Positions 12,252 to 24,164 of a stretch of 64,000 nt of DNA are shown piece after piece. Origin of the DNA: Ehretia macrophylla (Eukaryota; Streptophyta; Magnoliopsida; Boraginales; Ehretiaceae); assembly GCA_037974665.1 (NCBI GenBank), contig CM075765.1, positions 10,523,501-10,587,500 on the forward strand, given 5' to 3'. Within the stretch, counting starts at the first letter, position 1. Every line of letters begins with the position of its first letter. Under the pieces are notes generated by a model. It was not told where the DNA came from. It made no database searches and was given only the letters and a program-made list of their open reading frames with translations. The translations under genes were made by a program, and so were the position numbers.

Positions 12252-12437
12252 TGTATAATTGTAATATTCCACAACGATGAAAGATAGTATATTTGAGCGG
12301 TTTTTAAGTCAGTATAAGGAATAACTTGGGTTAACCATATTGGGCCAATAGAAATGAGGCTTAAGTAGTTATTTGTTACGCCAACAATATCAATCTTGGT
12401 TGCAAGCTTTGGGCTCTAGGCTCGGGGCATAATAAAA

Positions 12438-12451
12438 TGGTATTCAGAGTC
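12438..12451 (+). other. primer-binding site of the TRIM (initiator tRNA-Met type)
   Basis: TGGTATTCAGAGTC differs from the plant consensus TGGTATCAGAGC by an inserted T and a late base. It sits directly after the left TRIM LTR. Confidence 0.7.
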
Positions 12452-12862
12452 AGTCACTAGCCGGTCCGGGAGCTAAGTATTATGCGAGATCAAGTGTTAC
12501 TCCTAGAAGGCAATAGAAGCCATATCTTGAACCTATAGGAGCTATCTCTAGAATCTTACACTGTCTAGTTACTCCTGGGGGTATGTTGTTGAGAATAGGT
12601 ATGCCCAAAAGACCACTAGCACATTGTCATTGATATATCTAGATGTTTGGAATGAATAATTAATGTCATCTTACATATATGAGCGTATTTCTCTCTTATG
12701 TGGTTGACTATTATATATATGTGTATGTAAGGTTCTTGCCTCAAGTGTTGACTTAGGTACATAGTGGTTACGTATAGAAGGTCTGAGTCATGATTACTTG
12801 TCAAGCAGAACTATTTAGTCCATAACTAAGTAGTGGAGCTAAGTACTCTATTATGGTAGAAG

Positions 12863-14896
12863 TGTTAGGAATGGTATGCCCAAAAGACCACTAGTATGTT
12901 GTCATCGATATATCTGAATGTTTTGCAATGCAGAATTACTGTCATCTTACTTATATGAGCATGTTTCTCTCATTTGTGATTGACTTTATATATATATGTG
13001 TATGTGTGTGTGTGTATGTGTGTGTGTGTGTATGTGTATGTGTTTGTGTGTGTGTATGTATATGTATGTAAGGTCCTTGATTCAAGTATTGACTTAGGGA
13101 TGTGGTTGTTACGTACAGAAGGTCTAAGTCATGGTTACTTGTTGAGAAAAACTATTTAGTCCATAATTAAGTAGTAGAGCTGGGTACTCTACTATCATAT
13201 AAGTTATTATGAATAAGTTTCATTTACAGTAGGGTGATCTGCCTTAATCATGGATAGGGTTCCAGACTTACTTCACTTATGCATGTGTATACATTAGACG
13301 AACCATCGTAGGTGTGATACTCTAAATACATACCATCAAAGAAAGAGGTCATTTATACCAACAAGTTTCTAAATGGGCCAGTGTTCTTAATCTTGAGCAT
13401 ATGTGGATAAATTGATGAAGTTGAGTTCTTGCACTTTGAGTCACTATAGGTAAGATCGTATATATGGGTCAACATCTCTGTGATTTAAGTGTCTGGACTT
13501 GGATAGAAGAGAGATGCATATAGAATAATCACTCCCTTAGAATGATCCAGGTTGATCATCCTGAATTTGTGAGCACAATAATAAATGATGTATTAGTTGT
13601 TACACTTATGGGTTACCCCCTTGGTCAACTGGATAGCATCTGGAGGATGGTTAGATTATGGGTTAGAGCTTCTAAGGAGAAATATGTAGTCAAAGAGGTG
13701 ATAGTACAAATTGGTAAATCTGTCTTGGCTATAAGTGAGTATAGAGGGGCAGCATGATCATTATCACTTAGTTGGTCTAAAGACTGAGCGTCATATATTA
13801 TTGATTAACTTCTGTTCATACAGTAATTATCTTGGTGTGCAGCCATAGTCTTTTAGTGGAATAGACTAAGGTTAAAATGACAAAATATTATTAGGAGACT
13901 AGCAAGAATATTTTTTTATTTTCAGTAGAAGGATAATTATGTCTTTGGTTCCCTTTCTAGCCTTTTACCTTATAAGTTTATTTACTAAATAAAGAATTAC
14001 TAAATTGAAAAGTCGATTTAATCCATTAGCAATTAGAAATCATAAATAGACTTTTCTATTTTGATTATTGGCTGAATTTTGGATTAAATAATTATTAAAT
14101 AATAATTAATTAATTAATTAAAGTCTAAAGACTACTAAATATTTAAGATAGTTTTTTCATAATTGGAGAAATGCTCTATTTTTAAATAGTAGACTAGATT
14201 TGGACTTCGGATATTAATTAGAATTAATTAAATAATTAATTAGAGCATATGGGCTGAGCCAAGACCTATGGCACGTGACTCAAGATGGGGTGATAGGTCT
14301 GGGGCGTTTAAGCCATAGGTGGGACGGCCACATGGAGGAAAATTGAGGTAGAAAAGGATTTCCATTGAATTATGAAATTAAATGATAATTCAAAGTCCGA
14401 ATCTTTTACTCTTTTGGATTCTGCTTTCAGACAAGATTACCTTGCATATTTTCACCTATATAAAGGCCTATATTTCAAGCTCTACAATTGCACCATCTGC
14501 TTTGAAATCTCTCTCTTTCTCTCACGAGTAAGCTTCAACTTTTGAAAAAACTCGAAATAGTTTTCTTTTAGTTTAGTTTAGCAAGATGAATTCCCACACC
14601 TTGATAAACACTTAAGCTAGAATTTTGGAATAGAGGGGAAGATCAGAGTTAAGGGGCAAAGGCTTCTTCCAGGCACGTGAAGCTTGTTCGTCTGCAAATG
14701 TGAAGTTTTTTCTTTCGTTCTTCGCTATAAAGGTACTCTTGAAAACTTTATTTGCTTTTATGATTAAACTATGAACTATTTAGATGTTCAAGTAGCTATT
14801 CCATGCTTTATTCGTTTTAAAGATCCATGCATGAATGTTTCTGCCTTATTCTTGCAATTATAGAATTTGATTCATGCGATATAACGTTTTCCTTTA
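12863..14896 (+). repeat. 5' LTR of the copia at 12863-22983
   Basis: Starts TGTTAGGAATGG and aligns along its whole length with 20968-22983 and with the split solo LTR. It carries a long GT-rich microsatellite (about 12990-13070) and a TATA box near its 3' third. About 2.03 kb is long for a copia LTR. The small open frame at 13542-13757 falls inside it and is not a gene. Confidence 0.9.
14456..14466 (+). promoter_or_regulatory. LTR promoter TATA box
   Basis: CTATATAAAGG, followed by GCCT, is conserved in the second LTR (22545-22555) and, as GATATAAAGG, in the split solo LTR (30323-30332). Its position in the LTR and conservation across three copies support a core promoter. Confidence 0.65.
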
Positions 14897-14897
14897 G

Positions 14898-14911
14898 TAG
14901 TATCAAAGCCA
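14898..14911 (+). other. primer-binding site of the copia
   Basis: TAGTATCAAAGCCA, a mutated version of TGGTATCAGAGCC complementary to initiator tRNA-Met, directly follows the 5' LTR. Confidence 0.7.
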
Positions 14912-15360
14912 CTAGGAATTAAATCATGAAATACTTAAACTAGTTTAATTGTTTAGTAGTACAAACTAAGAAATAATTTAAGAACACTGAAAAATTCAAA
15001 TTTGTTTAATGTTTTTCATGCATGGAATTTTGTGTTCTTATTAGTCACTATGTTTATTAAAATTAATTATTGGTAATTAATTCACATGTGATTTTGGATT
15101 AGTAATTGAACTTGGATTAAATTACTTGTTTAATAATAGTTTAAAATGTTATAACTAATAGTTTTTTAAACCATTTTAAACTCCCTAGAATTAAACAAAT
15201 TTATGGAAATTAGTTTTCGTAAAGTTTCACGATATAAATTCCCATGGAATTAGAATTTCATATTAATGCGAATATTAGTTATGAAATTGGATTGGACAAC
15301 TTGTAAAAGTTAATCCATGTTAACCAAGGATTGAAACAAACAACACAAAAAAAGGGTGGG

Positions 15361-17737
15361 TGTCACGCCCTAACTCGACCCCACTTACGATCTGTCAGGA
15401 TGCAACAGAATTTCAACCATATGACGTCTGTAACATGAACATCAGGACTCTATCCAATCCTTTTAAAACATAACACAACCAACTCCAAGTTCAGCAACAA
15501 CTCCAACATTCATTCAACAAATGCGAAGCCATTCATTTAACATCCATACGACATTCAAACATAAGTCATAAGCCTCTGTTCCAACATCATACCACAAGCT
15601 ATACTATACATTTGCAAAACAGATTATAAACTAGTCTAACAACCTAATCATATTCAAAAGGAAGACTACTAAACTAGTACTATATAAATCATTATATTTG
15701 AGTAAGTTATACAATACAACATACTATAAAAGCTAAGTCAAAACAATGAGCATTCCAATCATAACTCATGGATAAGACTCCGGCACATAAGACTCCTCCA
15801 CAGAAGGCACATACTCAGCTTCCTGAGGAACATACCCGGTATCCTGCTCAACTACACCTGATGATAATAAACGAATGGGGGTAAGCTTATATATAACAAA
15901 GCTCAGTGAGGATTCGAAAAATCTTTTGAAAACATTTACTTTACCCTTTGGGAAATCATCCTATGAGCCATAACACACATTAAACATCATTAACATCAAC
16001 GTTACATTTCATGCCACATAGATAACCATTCAATTATGAAAGGATACACTAGTTGATGTAGCTTCATATACCATCACGATCACAATTAACCCCATATGCC
16101 CATTGATACACTCCGAAAGTACCCCATTCTAGACCCACATTTCATGGAATCTCCGCCCATGCAAGATAGGGATAACACATAATAGTCATGTCGTTATCAA
16201 CCCGACAGCCCGATACTGCCCGAGAAGTGGCTCACACTATCATGACTCACAACAATAACATTAAACATTTCATTTTTTGAGAAGACAACAAAGTAGGTTG
16301 TCTTCCAATACAACAATAATCATCAATCAATTAACAATATTCAAAATAACATAACATCAGTTAAACAACTAAAGAACTAAGTCAGATGACAAAGTAGGCC
16401 ACCTAACTTAACATACATTTGAACATGCATTCAATCCCGAACCTAATCAACAACAACCCAAGAATCAACTACTCAAACACTACCCAAACAACTAAAGACA
16501 ACATTTCAACATTTTAACGAAAGACTACACCAACTTCTAAAAGTCATAACTTACAATCTACTAATCAAACAACCACCAAACCTTTTCTTATCATTCCACC
16601 ACACGTGCAACTACCTTAACCCCTCGGAAACCAACCATAAGTCATCCAAAACAAATCCAACAACCCTATTTTGGCAATGCACCTAAGCTGAATTTTTCTG
16701 ACTTTTGCCACGACATCCAAATCAAAAATTCGGCATTACAACATTGCTACCCCACAATTAACAAACTTTTAAAAGCAACAACCAATTAATTCCAACCACT
16801 ACAACAACAACTATTCAACAATGAACCAATAACCCAATTTTAATACCCGAAAATTAGAAATACATGCTACTACCTTTCAAAACAGCTATAAATACATATA
16901 AACGATCATTGGTAACTACTGAACAATAATCTAAAGGCAATTTAACAAAACATCGAATAAAAATACAAATATATAAATTCAGCATAAAATAGCATTTCTA
17001 GATCTATAATTTTTCTCTCACCTTTGATCCGAAACAATGCTAGGAATGCGTGCAATGGATTCCCAACAAGCGGAATTTAACTCGAAATGAAAAGCTTTGG
17101 ACAAAAATTGAGTTTTTAAGGTGAAATTGCTTTGAAAATAAGTTGAAAACCCTTCTTTTCGTGCCTATGAAATTTCGGCCATATGTGTGAGAAATGAGTG
17201 TGTTTTGAGTTTATTTTATGAGTATTATTTGTTTATTATGCATATATAAGGCTTGGTCAACAAAAATAATAAAGTCAAAGTTGTATTTTAATTTGTATTT
17301 TAGACTATTTGCTTACATGTATATATATATATATATATATATAGATTAATTATAGTTGACAACATTTTCATATACATACATATACATACAAGTAAGTACA
17401 AAGCTAAATTTTTGCAAAAGAATGTGTAAAATCTCTTTTAATTTCTAACCCGATTTAAAATCCGTTTTAACCAAACACGGGTCTACCAATATCCGAGGAC
17501 TAGGTTTTCAAATACTAAAAAGACCAGTTTCAAAATTTTAGCGAATATGTTTCAAAAATAATATTCATAAAACTCGACGATAAAATTTTTAATGCCCATT
17601 TTTATAAAACTTTCATGAATGCTCACATAGCATATAATAGGAGTATAAATCACAAAATTAGCACATTTTAATTCAAATAACACATATGCAGGTCAAAACA
17701 CGCAATTTCACATAAAGAGGAATTTTAAGGTTTCACA
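15361..17737 (-). mobile_element. solo LTR, 2377 bp, likely gypsy type
   Basis: On the plus strand it begins TGTCACGCCC and ends GGTTTCACA, so it runs TG to CA. GTGGG is directly repeated at 15356-15360 and 17738-17742, a perfect 5 bp target duplication. No internal domain, primer site or polypurine tract lies within, so it is a solo LTR. It is homologous along most of its length to 59107-61511 in the opposite orientation. The promoter-like motif and a short conserved frame are on the minus strand, which sets its orientation. The gypsy assignment is inferred from LTR length and style only. Confidence 0.85.
15766..15860 (-). other. short conserved reading frame in the solo LTR
   Basis: Reading from GVVEQDTGYVP through EESYVPESYP to a stop at 15766-15768, this frame matches one at 61013-61113 in the homologous LTR (GVLSQDYGYVPPEE, then DESYVPESYP and a stop). 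It directly follows an AG|GTG junction that could be a splice acceptor. Function unknown. Conservation at amino-acid level between otherwise diverged LTRs is the only evidence. Confidence 0.45.
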
Positions 17738-18872
17738 GTGGGGGTGGGGGTGGAGGTGCACGCGCGCACATGAGGACACGTTTGGCCACACATGGCACCC
17801 CACCTTCAATTTTTTTACTTTGTTTATTTACCTATTTGTTTGTTGTTTATTCACATAAATTTAATATGGAATAATTTTACGAATACTTTGTTTTAGCAAA
17901 GTGTAAAATATTATTTATAAGAGTTATTTATGATTAATTGTTTATTAAATGCTAGAAATTCAATTTTACTAAATTATGTGTGTTTACATAATTAGTTTAT
18001 TTTTATTTAATTATGCAAAATTATTTAGCATTAAGATTACCTTATAGGATTAAATTATAGGCAATCCTATAAGTATAAAAATTAAGTTCCTGATAGTCAA
18101 GTCAAATAATTAATCAATATATTAGACTAGAAATATTAAAGTCTACAGATTAATTAAAATTAGAGATTGAAATTGGTTAAAGAAAATATTAAGATGACTA
18201 TTTTACCTTAGAAACTTAAACTTGACTAGAGACTTTTAGAAAGCCTTACCTAGGGTTAGGATTATAACCCGGATTAGATTTATGTGATTTAAATATTATA
18301 CTTGAAGGTTTTAGACAAAATGATTATAGGCTTTAATCTAGATTTTTGGGAAAAACCATATTTAAGTATTGAATAAAATCACATAAGAAGAAACCCTTAG
18401 TCCAAATAATCGAGTGAAAGAAGAAACTAATCCCATGGCTTTCCATATCCAAATTATGTTAAAGGGTAATGCCACCTCGTCTTACCATGTGGTATACTCC
18501 CTATGAAGGGTGACATTATTCCTAGATTTAGCAGCTTGATCTAAAATTGGGAATTCACATAAAAGATGTTATTGGAGCGAGCACTCTATGGTCGAGTTCT
18601 AGGCTATAAATCACCTTATAGATATTGATAAAAGTAACGTCTCTATGGAGGCTTGAGTCTGAATTATCTAGGAAATCCCATAAGGAATAGTATTTACACT
18701 CAACTCGAGCTAGGTAGTAACTTCCCTTCGGAGTAAGTGCTATCGGATGTCAGGAAGCCAAACTTAGAAGTGATAAAAGTAATCACTAGGGTACTAGTAA
18801 TAGTTAAAAGGGTTACATATGTTTGTGCACTTGCATTCATGAGTTCCTATTATTTTATTAGCATGCATGCCA

Positions 18873-18924
<52 letters not shown>

Positions 18925-18970
18925 TTATATAATTTGCTCATTAATTATATTCCATGAATATCCAAAAAAT
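17738..18970 (+). other. untranslated leader of the copia
   Basis: With 14912-15360 this forms the leader between primer site and gag. It holds a G-rich then CG-repeat stretch (17738-17770) and AT-rich DNA. Blocks at 18440-18780, such as CCCTTCGGAGTAAGTGC and AAGCCAAACTT, recur in the leader of the copia at 32481-41765, showing the two belong to related lineages. No gene seen. Confidence 0.6.
18866..18921. repeat. (AT)n microsatellite
   Basis: About 27 uninterrupted AT units shortly before gag. It creates an artificial Tyr-Ile frame on the plus strand. Confidence 0.95.
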
Positions 18971-19639
18971 ATGACAGGCTCTTTCAATCCTTTGTCAGTT
19001 ATTCTTTCTAATGATAAGCTGACTAGACCAAAATTTAGTGATTAGAAGAGGAAGGTTGACATAGTACTCACTGCAGATAGGTACAAGTATGTCTTGACTC
19101 AACCTTACCCTCAACTGAGAGATGACTGTACTGATGCTAAAAAGGATGCCCATGATTAGTAGCAAAGGGCAGATGGCATGGCTAAGTACTACATTCTAGC
19201 CTCAATGTCTGACATGTTGTTGATACAACACGAGAGCAAATCTACTGCTGCAGAAATCATGACCTCATTAACTGAGATGTTCTCAGATAAAAATAGGCTT
19301 GCAAAGCAAGCTGTAATAAGGGAGATCATGACAGCCAAGATAGTCGAAGGTTCGTCTATAAGAGAACATGTTCTCAAGATGATGGACAATTTTAACCTCG
19401 TAAAAGTCTTGGGGACCCAAATTGACAATGAAAGTAAGGTGGAAATGATTCTCGAGACACTGCCTGAATCATTCTCCCAATTCAAGCTCAACTACAACAT
19501 GAACAAGCTAGATATGGGGTTCATTGAGCTAATGAAGGAGCTTCAGGCAGCTGAGGTAATCATGCAGCCCAAAGTTCAAGCCCATACGGCCCATGCGTCC
19601 TCTTTTGAACAAAACCCGAAAGGGAAGAAGTTCCCCTAA
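18971..19639 (+). pseudogene. copia gag remnant
   Basis: Gag builds the virus-like particle that packages element RNA. The start is ATG at 18971 (MTGSFNPLS), followed by NDKLTRPKFSD and then a stop where copia gags have Trp (TGG to TAG). After two more stops an open stretch (19178-19639) gives MAKYYILASMSD, MFSDKNRLAKQ, VLKMMDNFN and ILETLPESFSQFKLNYNMNK, the UBN2-like gag core. It closes in a basic KGKKF tail; the zinc knuckle is lost in a deletion immediately after. It is closely similar to the gag at 33065. Confidence 0.85.
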
Positions 19640-20945
19640 GGAGAAAAGGGTAATAATAAGTACCATGCAAGAGACTTGGAGGATGGTGTTTTAATTCATC
19701 GAGAGTTGAATTCAAAAACTACACTTAAGGAAGTCACTTCTAAGACTTCTATTACACATGCATCTATAAACGAAATAGCAAAATCCTTAGGTACCCCGAA
19801 GCCTTGTCGTAGTGGGAGAATATTAAGACAACCAGATTGATACTATGAAGAGTCTTTCGAGGCAGTCTCCAATCAGGTTGACAAATTCACTAGTAACAAT
19901 AAAGCAGTAACAAACATAGATGATAACCATTGGCACGAGACAATGGAACCTAAGTTGGAGTTCGTGTATTCCAACAAAGTCTAGAACCTTGTAGTTGTAC
20001 TAGAAAGGGTAAAACCCTTGGTATACAAAAGGGACTACAAGTGTAAGATATAAATAGTCAGGACAACTAAGTTGGTGACAGAAATGATACACTCAAGAAG
20101 AGGGTATCAATTGTGAGGAGACTTTCTCACCAAAAGCCATGCTAAAGTCCATAAGGATTCTCTTAGCCATCGCTTGTCATTAGAACTACGAGATATACTA
20201 GATGAATGTCAGGACTGCATTCCTTTATAAAAATCTTAACGTAGGCATCTATATAAAGAAACCAGGCAAATCTATTGTGGAAAGCCAAAAGAATTTGGTT
20301 AATAAGCATTAGAGTTCCATATATCAATTTAAGCAAGCATCTAGGACATGGAACATTCCATCCAATGTAGCAGTCAAAGTCTTTGATTTTGAGCAGAACA
20401 TTAAAGATCCATGTGTGTACAAGAGAAAAAATTGTAACGCTGTTGTATTACTTATCTTCATGTGGATTGCATCCTATTGATTGAGGAAATGTTTGTTTAA
20501 CTTTAACATATAAAACTCCAAGAAGGGTTTGTTGCCCTCCAGGCTTAGAGTCACACTTTCCAGATGTTAGTGCCCCAAAATATCTAATGAGAAAGTAGGC
20601 ATGAGACGGATTCCATGTGCATCAGCAATTGGCAGTCTCATATTCATCATGTTGTGTATTGAACCAAATTATAGTCAAACATAGGACAGGATCACTAGGT
20701 AGTGATATAGCATATATTCAAGTATCTTCGGAGAACGAAAGACTATATGTTAGTCTACCGGGTTGAGCATATAGCATAATAAACTAGCACTTGAATAAAG
20801 AGATAAAGAATCGTAGGAAATGTAAACACTTTAAGAGAATGTATCACTGACTCTAGGGATCTTTGCAAGTAACTTAGCAGATCCTCTTGTTAAGGCTCTT
20901 TTGAAGACCAGGGAAAGTTAAGTTGTTACGTAGCGTAACCTAGTA
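19640..20945 (+). pseudogene. copia pol remnant with protease and integrase deleted
   Basis: Soon after gag the sequence jumps to the region just before RT: a CRSGRIL block near 19808, then VYSNKV, VKPLVYKRDYKCK and AMLKSIRI near 20140. Farther on come FKQASRTWNIP, NIKDPCVYKRK and VVLLIFMW where the YVDD box would be, then NSKKGLLP. RNase H survives only as traces before the polypurine tract at 20958. The zinc knuckle, protease (DSGAT), integrase HHCC and DDE parts are absent, about 1.5 kb less than a full copia. Stops and frameshifts are dense. Confidence 0.75.
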
Positions 20946-20967
20946 CTCTTTCGTTCAAGTGGGAGTC

Positions 20968-22983
20968 TGTTGGGAATGGTATGCCTGAAAGACCACTAGC
21001 ACGTTCTCATCGATATATCTGAATATTTTGCAATGAATAATTATTGTCATCTTACTTATATGAGCACGTTTCTCTCATTTGTATATATGTATATACATAT
21101 ATATGTATGTGTGTGTATATGTATATAAGGTCCTTCCTTCAAGTGTTGACTTAGGTACGTAATGGTTACGTACAGAATGTCTAAGTCATGGTTACTTGTT
21201 GAACATAACTATTTAGTCCATAACTAAGTAGTAGAGCTGGGCACTCAACTATGGTAGAAATTATTGTGAATAAGTTCCCTTTACAATAGGGTGATCTGCC
21301 TTGATAATGGATAGGGTTCTAGAGTTACTTCACTTATGCATGTGTATCTATTGGACGGGCCACTGTAGGTGTGATACTCTAAATATATAATATCAAATAA
21401 AAAGGTCACTTATACCTACAAGCTTCTAAATGGGTCAATGTTCTTAATCTTGAGCATATGGATAAACTGACGAAGTCGAGTTCTTGTACTTTGAGTCACT
21501 ATGGATGAGATCTTATATATGGGTCAACAACTCCGTGATTTGAGTGTTTGAACTTAGTTAGAAGGGACATGCATATATAATAAGGAATCTATACAATAAT
21601 CACTTACTTAGAATAATCCAGGTTGATCATCCTGAATATGTGCGCACAGTAATATATGATATATTGGTTGTTACACTTATGGGTCGCTCCCTTGGTCAAA
21701 TAGAAATCATTCAGAGGATGGTTAGATTATGGGTTAGAGGTTCTAAGGAGAAAGATGTAGTCAAAGAGCTGATAGTACAAATTGGTAAACCTGTCTTGGC
21801 TGTGAGTATAGAGGGGCAACGTGGTCATTATCACTTAGTTGGTCTAACGATTGAGCGTCATATATTATTGACTAATTCTTGTTCATACAATAATTATCTT
21901 GATATGCAGCCATAGTCTTTTAGTGAAATAGACTAAGGTTAAAATGGCAAAATATTGCTAGGAGACTAGCGAGAATATTTTTTTCATGTTCAATGGAATG
22001 ATAATTATGTCTTTGGTCCCCTTTCTAGCCTTTTACCTTATAAGTGTATTTACTAAATAAATAATTATTAAATTGAAGAGAGGATTTAATTCATTGGCAA
22101 TTAGAAATCATAAATAGACTCCTCTATTTTGAAAGGAGTTTCTATTATGGTTATTGGCTAAATTTTGGATTAAATAATTATTAAATAATAATAATTAATT
22201 AATTAATTAAAGTCTAAAAGCTACTAAATATTTAAGAAAGTTTTTCTATAATTGGATAAAAGCTCTATTCTTAAATAGTAGAGTAGATTTGGACTTTGGA
22301 AATTAATTAAAATTAATTAAATAATTAATTAGAGCATATGGGTTGAGCTAGAACCCATGGCACACAACCCAAGATGGGGCGATAGGTATGGGGCATTTAA
22401 GCCATGGTGGGGCGACCACATGGAGGAAAATTGAGGTGAAAAAGTATTTCCATTGAATTATGGAATTAAAGGATAATTCAAAGTCCTAATCCTTTACTCT
22501 TTTGGATTCTTTTTTCAGACAGTATTAACTTGCATATTTTCACCTATATAAAGGCCTCTATCCCAAATTCCACAATTATACCATCTCCTTTGAGAACTCT
22601 CTCTTTCTCTCAGAGTAAGCTTCAACTTTTAAAGAAACTCGAAATAGTTTTTCTTTTAGTTTAGTTTAGCAAGATCAAGTCCCACAACTTGATCAATACT
22701 TAAGCTAGAATTTTAGAATAGAGGGGAAGATCAGAGTTAAGGAGCAAAAGCTTCTTCCAAGCATGTGAAGCTTGTTCATCTGTAAATGTGAAGTTTTTCT
22801 TTCGTTCTTCGCAAGAAAGGTAATCCTGAAAACTTTATTTGTTTTTATGATTAAACTATGAACTGTTTAAATGTCCAAGTAGCTATTTCATGCTTTATTC
22901 ATTTTAAAGACCCATGCATGAATGTTTTTGCCTTACTCTTGCAATTATAGAATTTGATTCATGCGATATAATGTTTCCCTTCA
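20968..22983 (+). repeat. 3' LTR of the copia
   Basis: Starts TGTTGGGAATGG straight after the tract AAGTGGGAGTC and ends CCCTTCA. Same family and length (2016 bp) as 12863-14896. The TATA box is at 22545-22555. The frame at 21640-21915 is part of the LTR and not a gene. Confidence 0.9.
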
Positions 22984-24164
22984 ATAAGTTATTGTGAATA
23001 AGCTCCCTTTACAGTAGGGTGATCTATCTTGATCATGGATAGAGTTCCAGACTTACTTCACTTATGCATGTGTATGCATTGGACGGGCCACCGTAGGTAT
23101 GATACTTTAAATACGTACTATCAAAGAAAGAGGTCACATGTACCTACAAGCTTCTAAGTAGCCACTGCTCTTAATCTTGCACTTTGAGTCACTATAGGTG
23201 TGATATTATATATGGCTCAATAGCTTTGTGATTTGGGTGTCTGGACTTGGTTAGAAGGGACATGCCTAAGCAATAAAGAATCTATTCATTAATCACTCCC
23301 TTAGAATGATTCAGGTTGATCATTCTGAATCTGTGCACAGTAATACATGATGTATTGGTTGTTACACTTGTGGGTTGCTCCCTTGGTCGAGTGGATAACT
23401 TCCGAATTATAGTTAGATTATGGGTTAGGTTCTAAGGAGCAAAGATGTAGTCTAAGAAATGATAGTACAAATTGGTAAATATGTCTTGGCTATGAGTGAG
23501 TATAGAGGGGCAACGTGGTCATTATCACTTAGTTGGTCTAAAGTCTGAGCGTCATGTATTATTGACTAACTCCTATTCATACAGTAATTATCTTGGAGTG
23601 TAATCATAGTCTTTTAGTGAAATAGACTAAGGTTAAAATGGCAAAATATTACTAGGAGACTAGCAAGGGTATTTTGACCATTTTCAGTGGAAGGATAATT
23701 ATGTCTTTGGTCCCCCTTCTAGCCATTTTTCCAATAAATGTCTTCACTAAATAAGGAATTGTTATATTGAGAGAGAATTTAATCCATTGATAACTAGAAG
23801 TTATAAATGAACTTTCCATTTGTGGAAGGAGTTTTTATTTTGACTGTTGGCTGAATTTAGATTAAATAAAAAAATCAATAATTAGTTAATTGATTAATTA
23901 AAGTCTTAAAGGCTACTAAGTATTTAAGATAGTTTTTCCAAGCTTGGAGAAAAGTTATGTTCTTAAATAATAGACTAGATTTGGATTTGAATTAACTGGA
24001 ATTAATTTAATTGATTGGATAGAGCTCAAGGGATGAACCATAGCTATACCAAATGAGCCATAAGTTAAGTTGGGTAGGGCTAGGCACTTAATCCTAAGGT
24101 GGGGCAGCTATGTAGGTGTGAACACAAACTGTAAAGGATTTCCATTATATTATGGAATTAGATG

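Larger units (their letters stand above)
12863..22983 (+). mobile_element. copia retrotransposon with ~2 kb LTRs (third layer)
   Basis: LTR 12863-14896, primer-binding site 14898-14911, gag remnant, deleted pol remnant, polypurine tract 20958-20967, LTR 20968-22983. The target duplication is AGAAG on the left (12858-12862) and ATAAG on the right (22984-22988), one mismatch. It landed in an older LTR of its own family. A 2377 bp solo LTR sits in its leader (15361-17737). The LTRs have diverged clearly (many substitutions and different microsatellite lengths), so this insertion is older than the LARD at 24165. Protease and integrase are missing and the reading frames carry stops, so it is inactive. 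Confidence 0.85.

Noticed and set aside
18737-19045. 102-codon frame before gag
   Set aside because: Created largely by an (AT)n microsatellite reading Tyr-Ile; only its last part overlaps the true gag start.
19189-19491. 100-codon minus-strand frame
   Set aside because: Antisense shadow of the copia gag.
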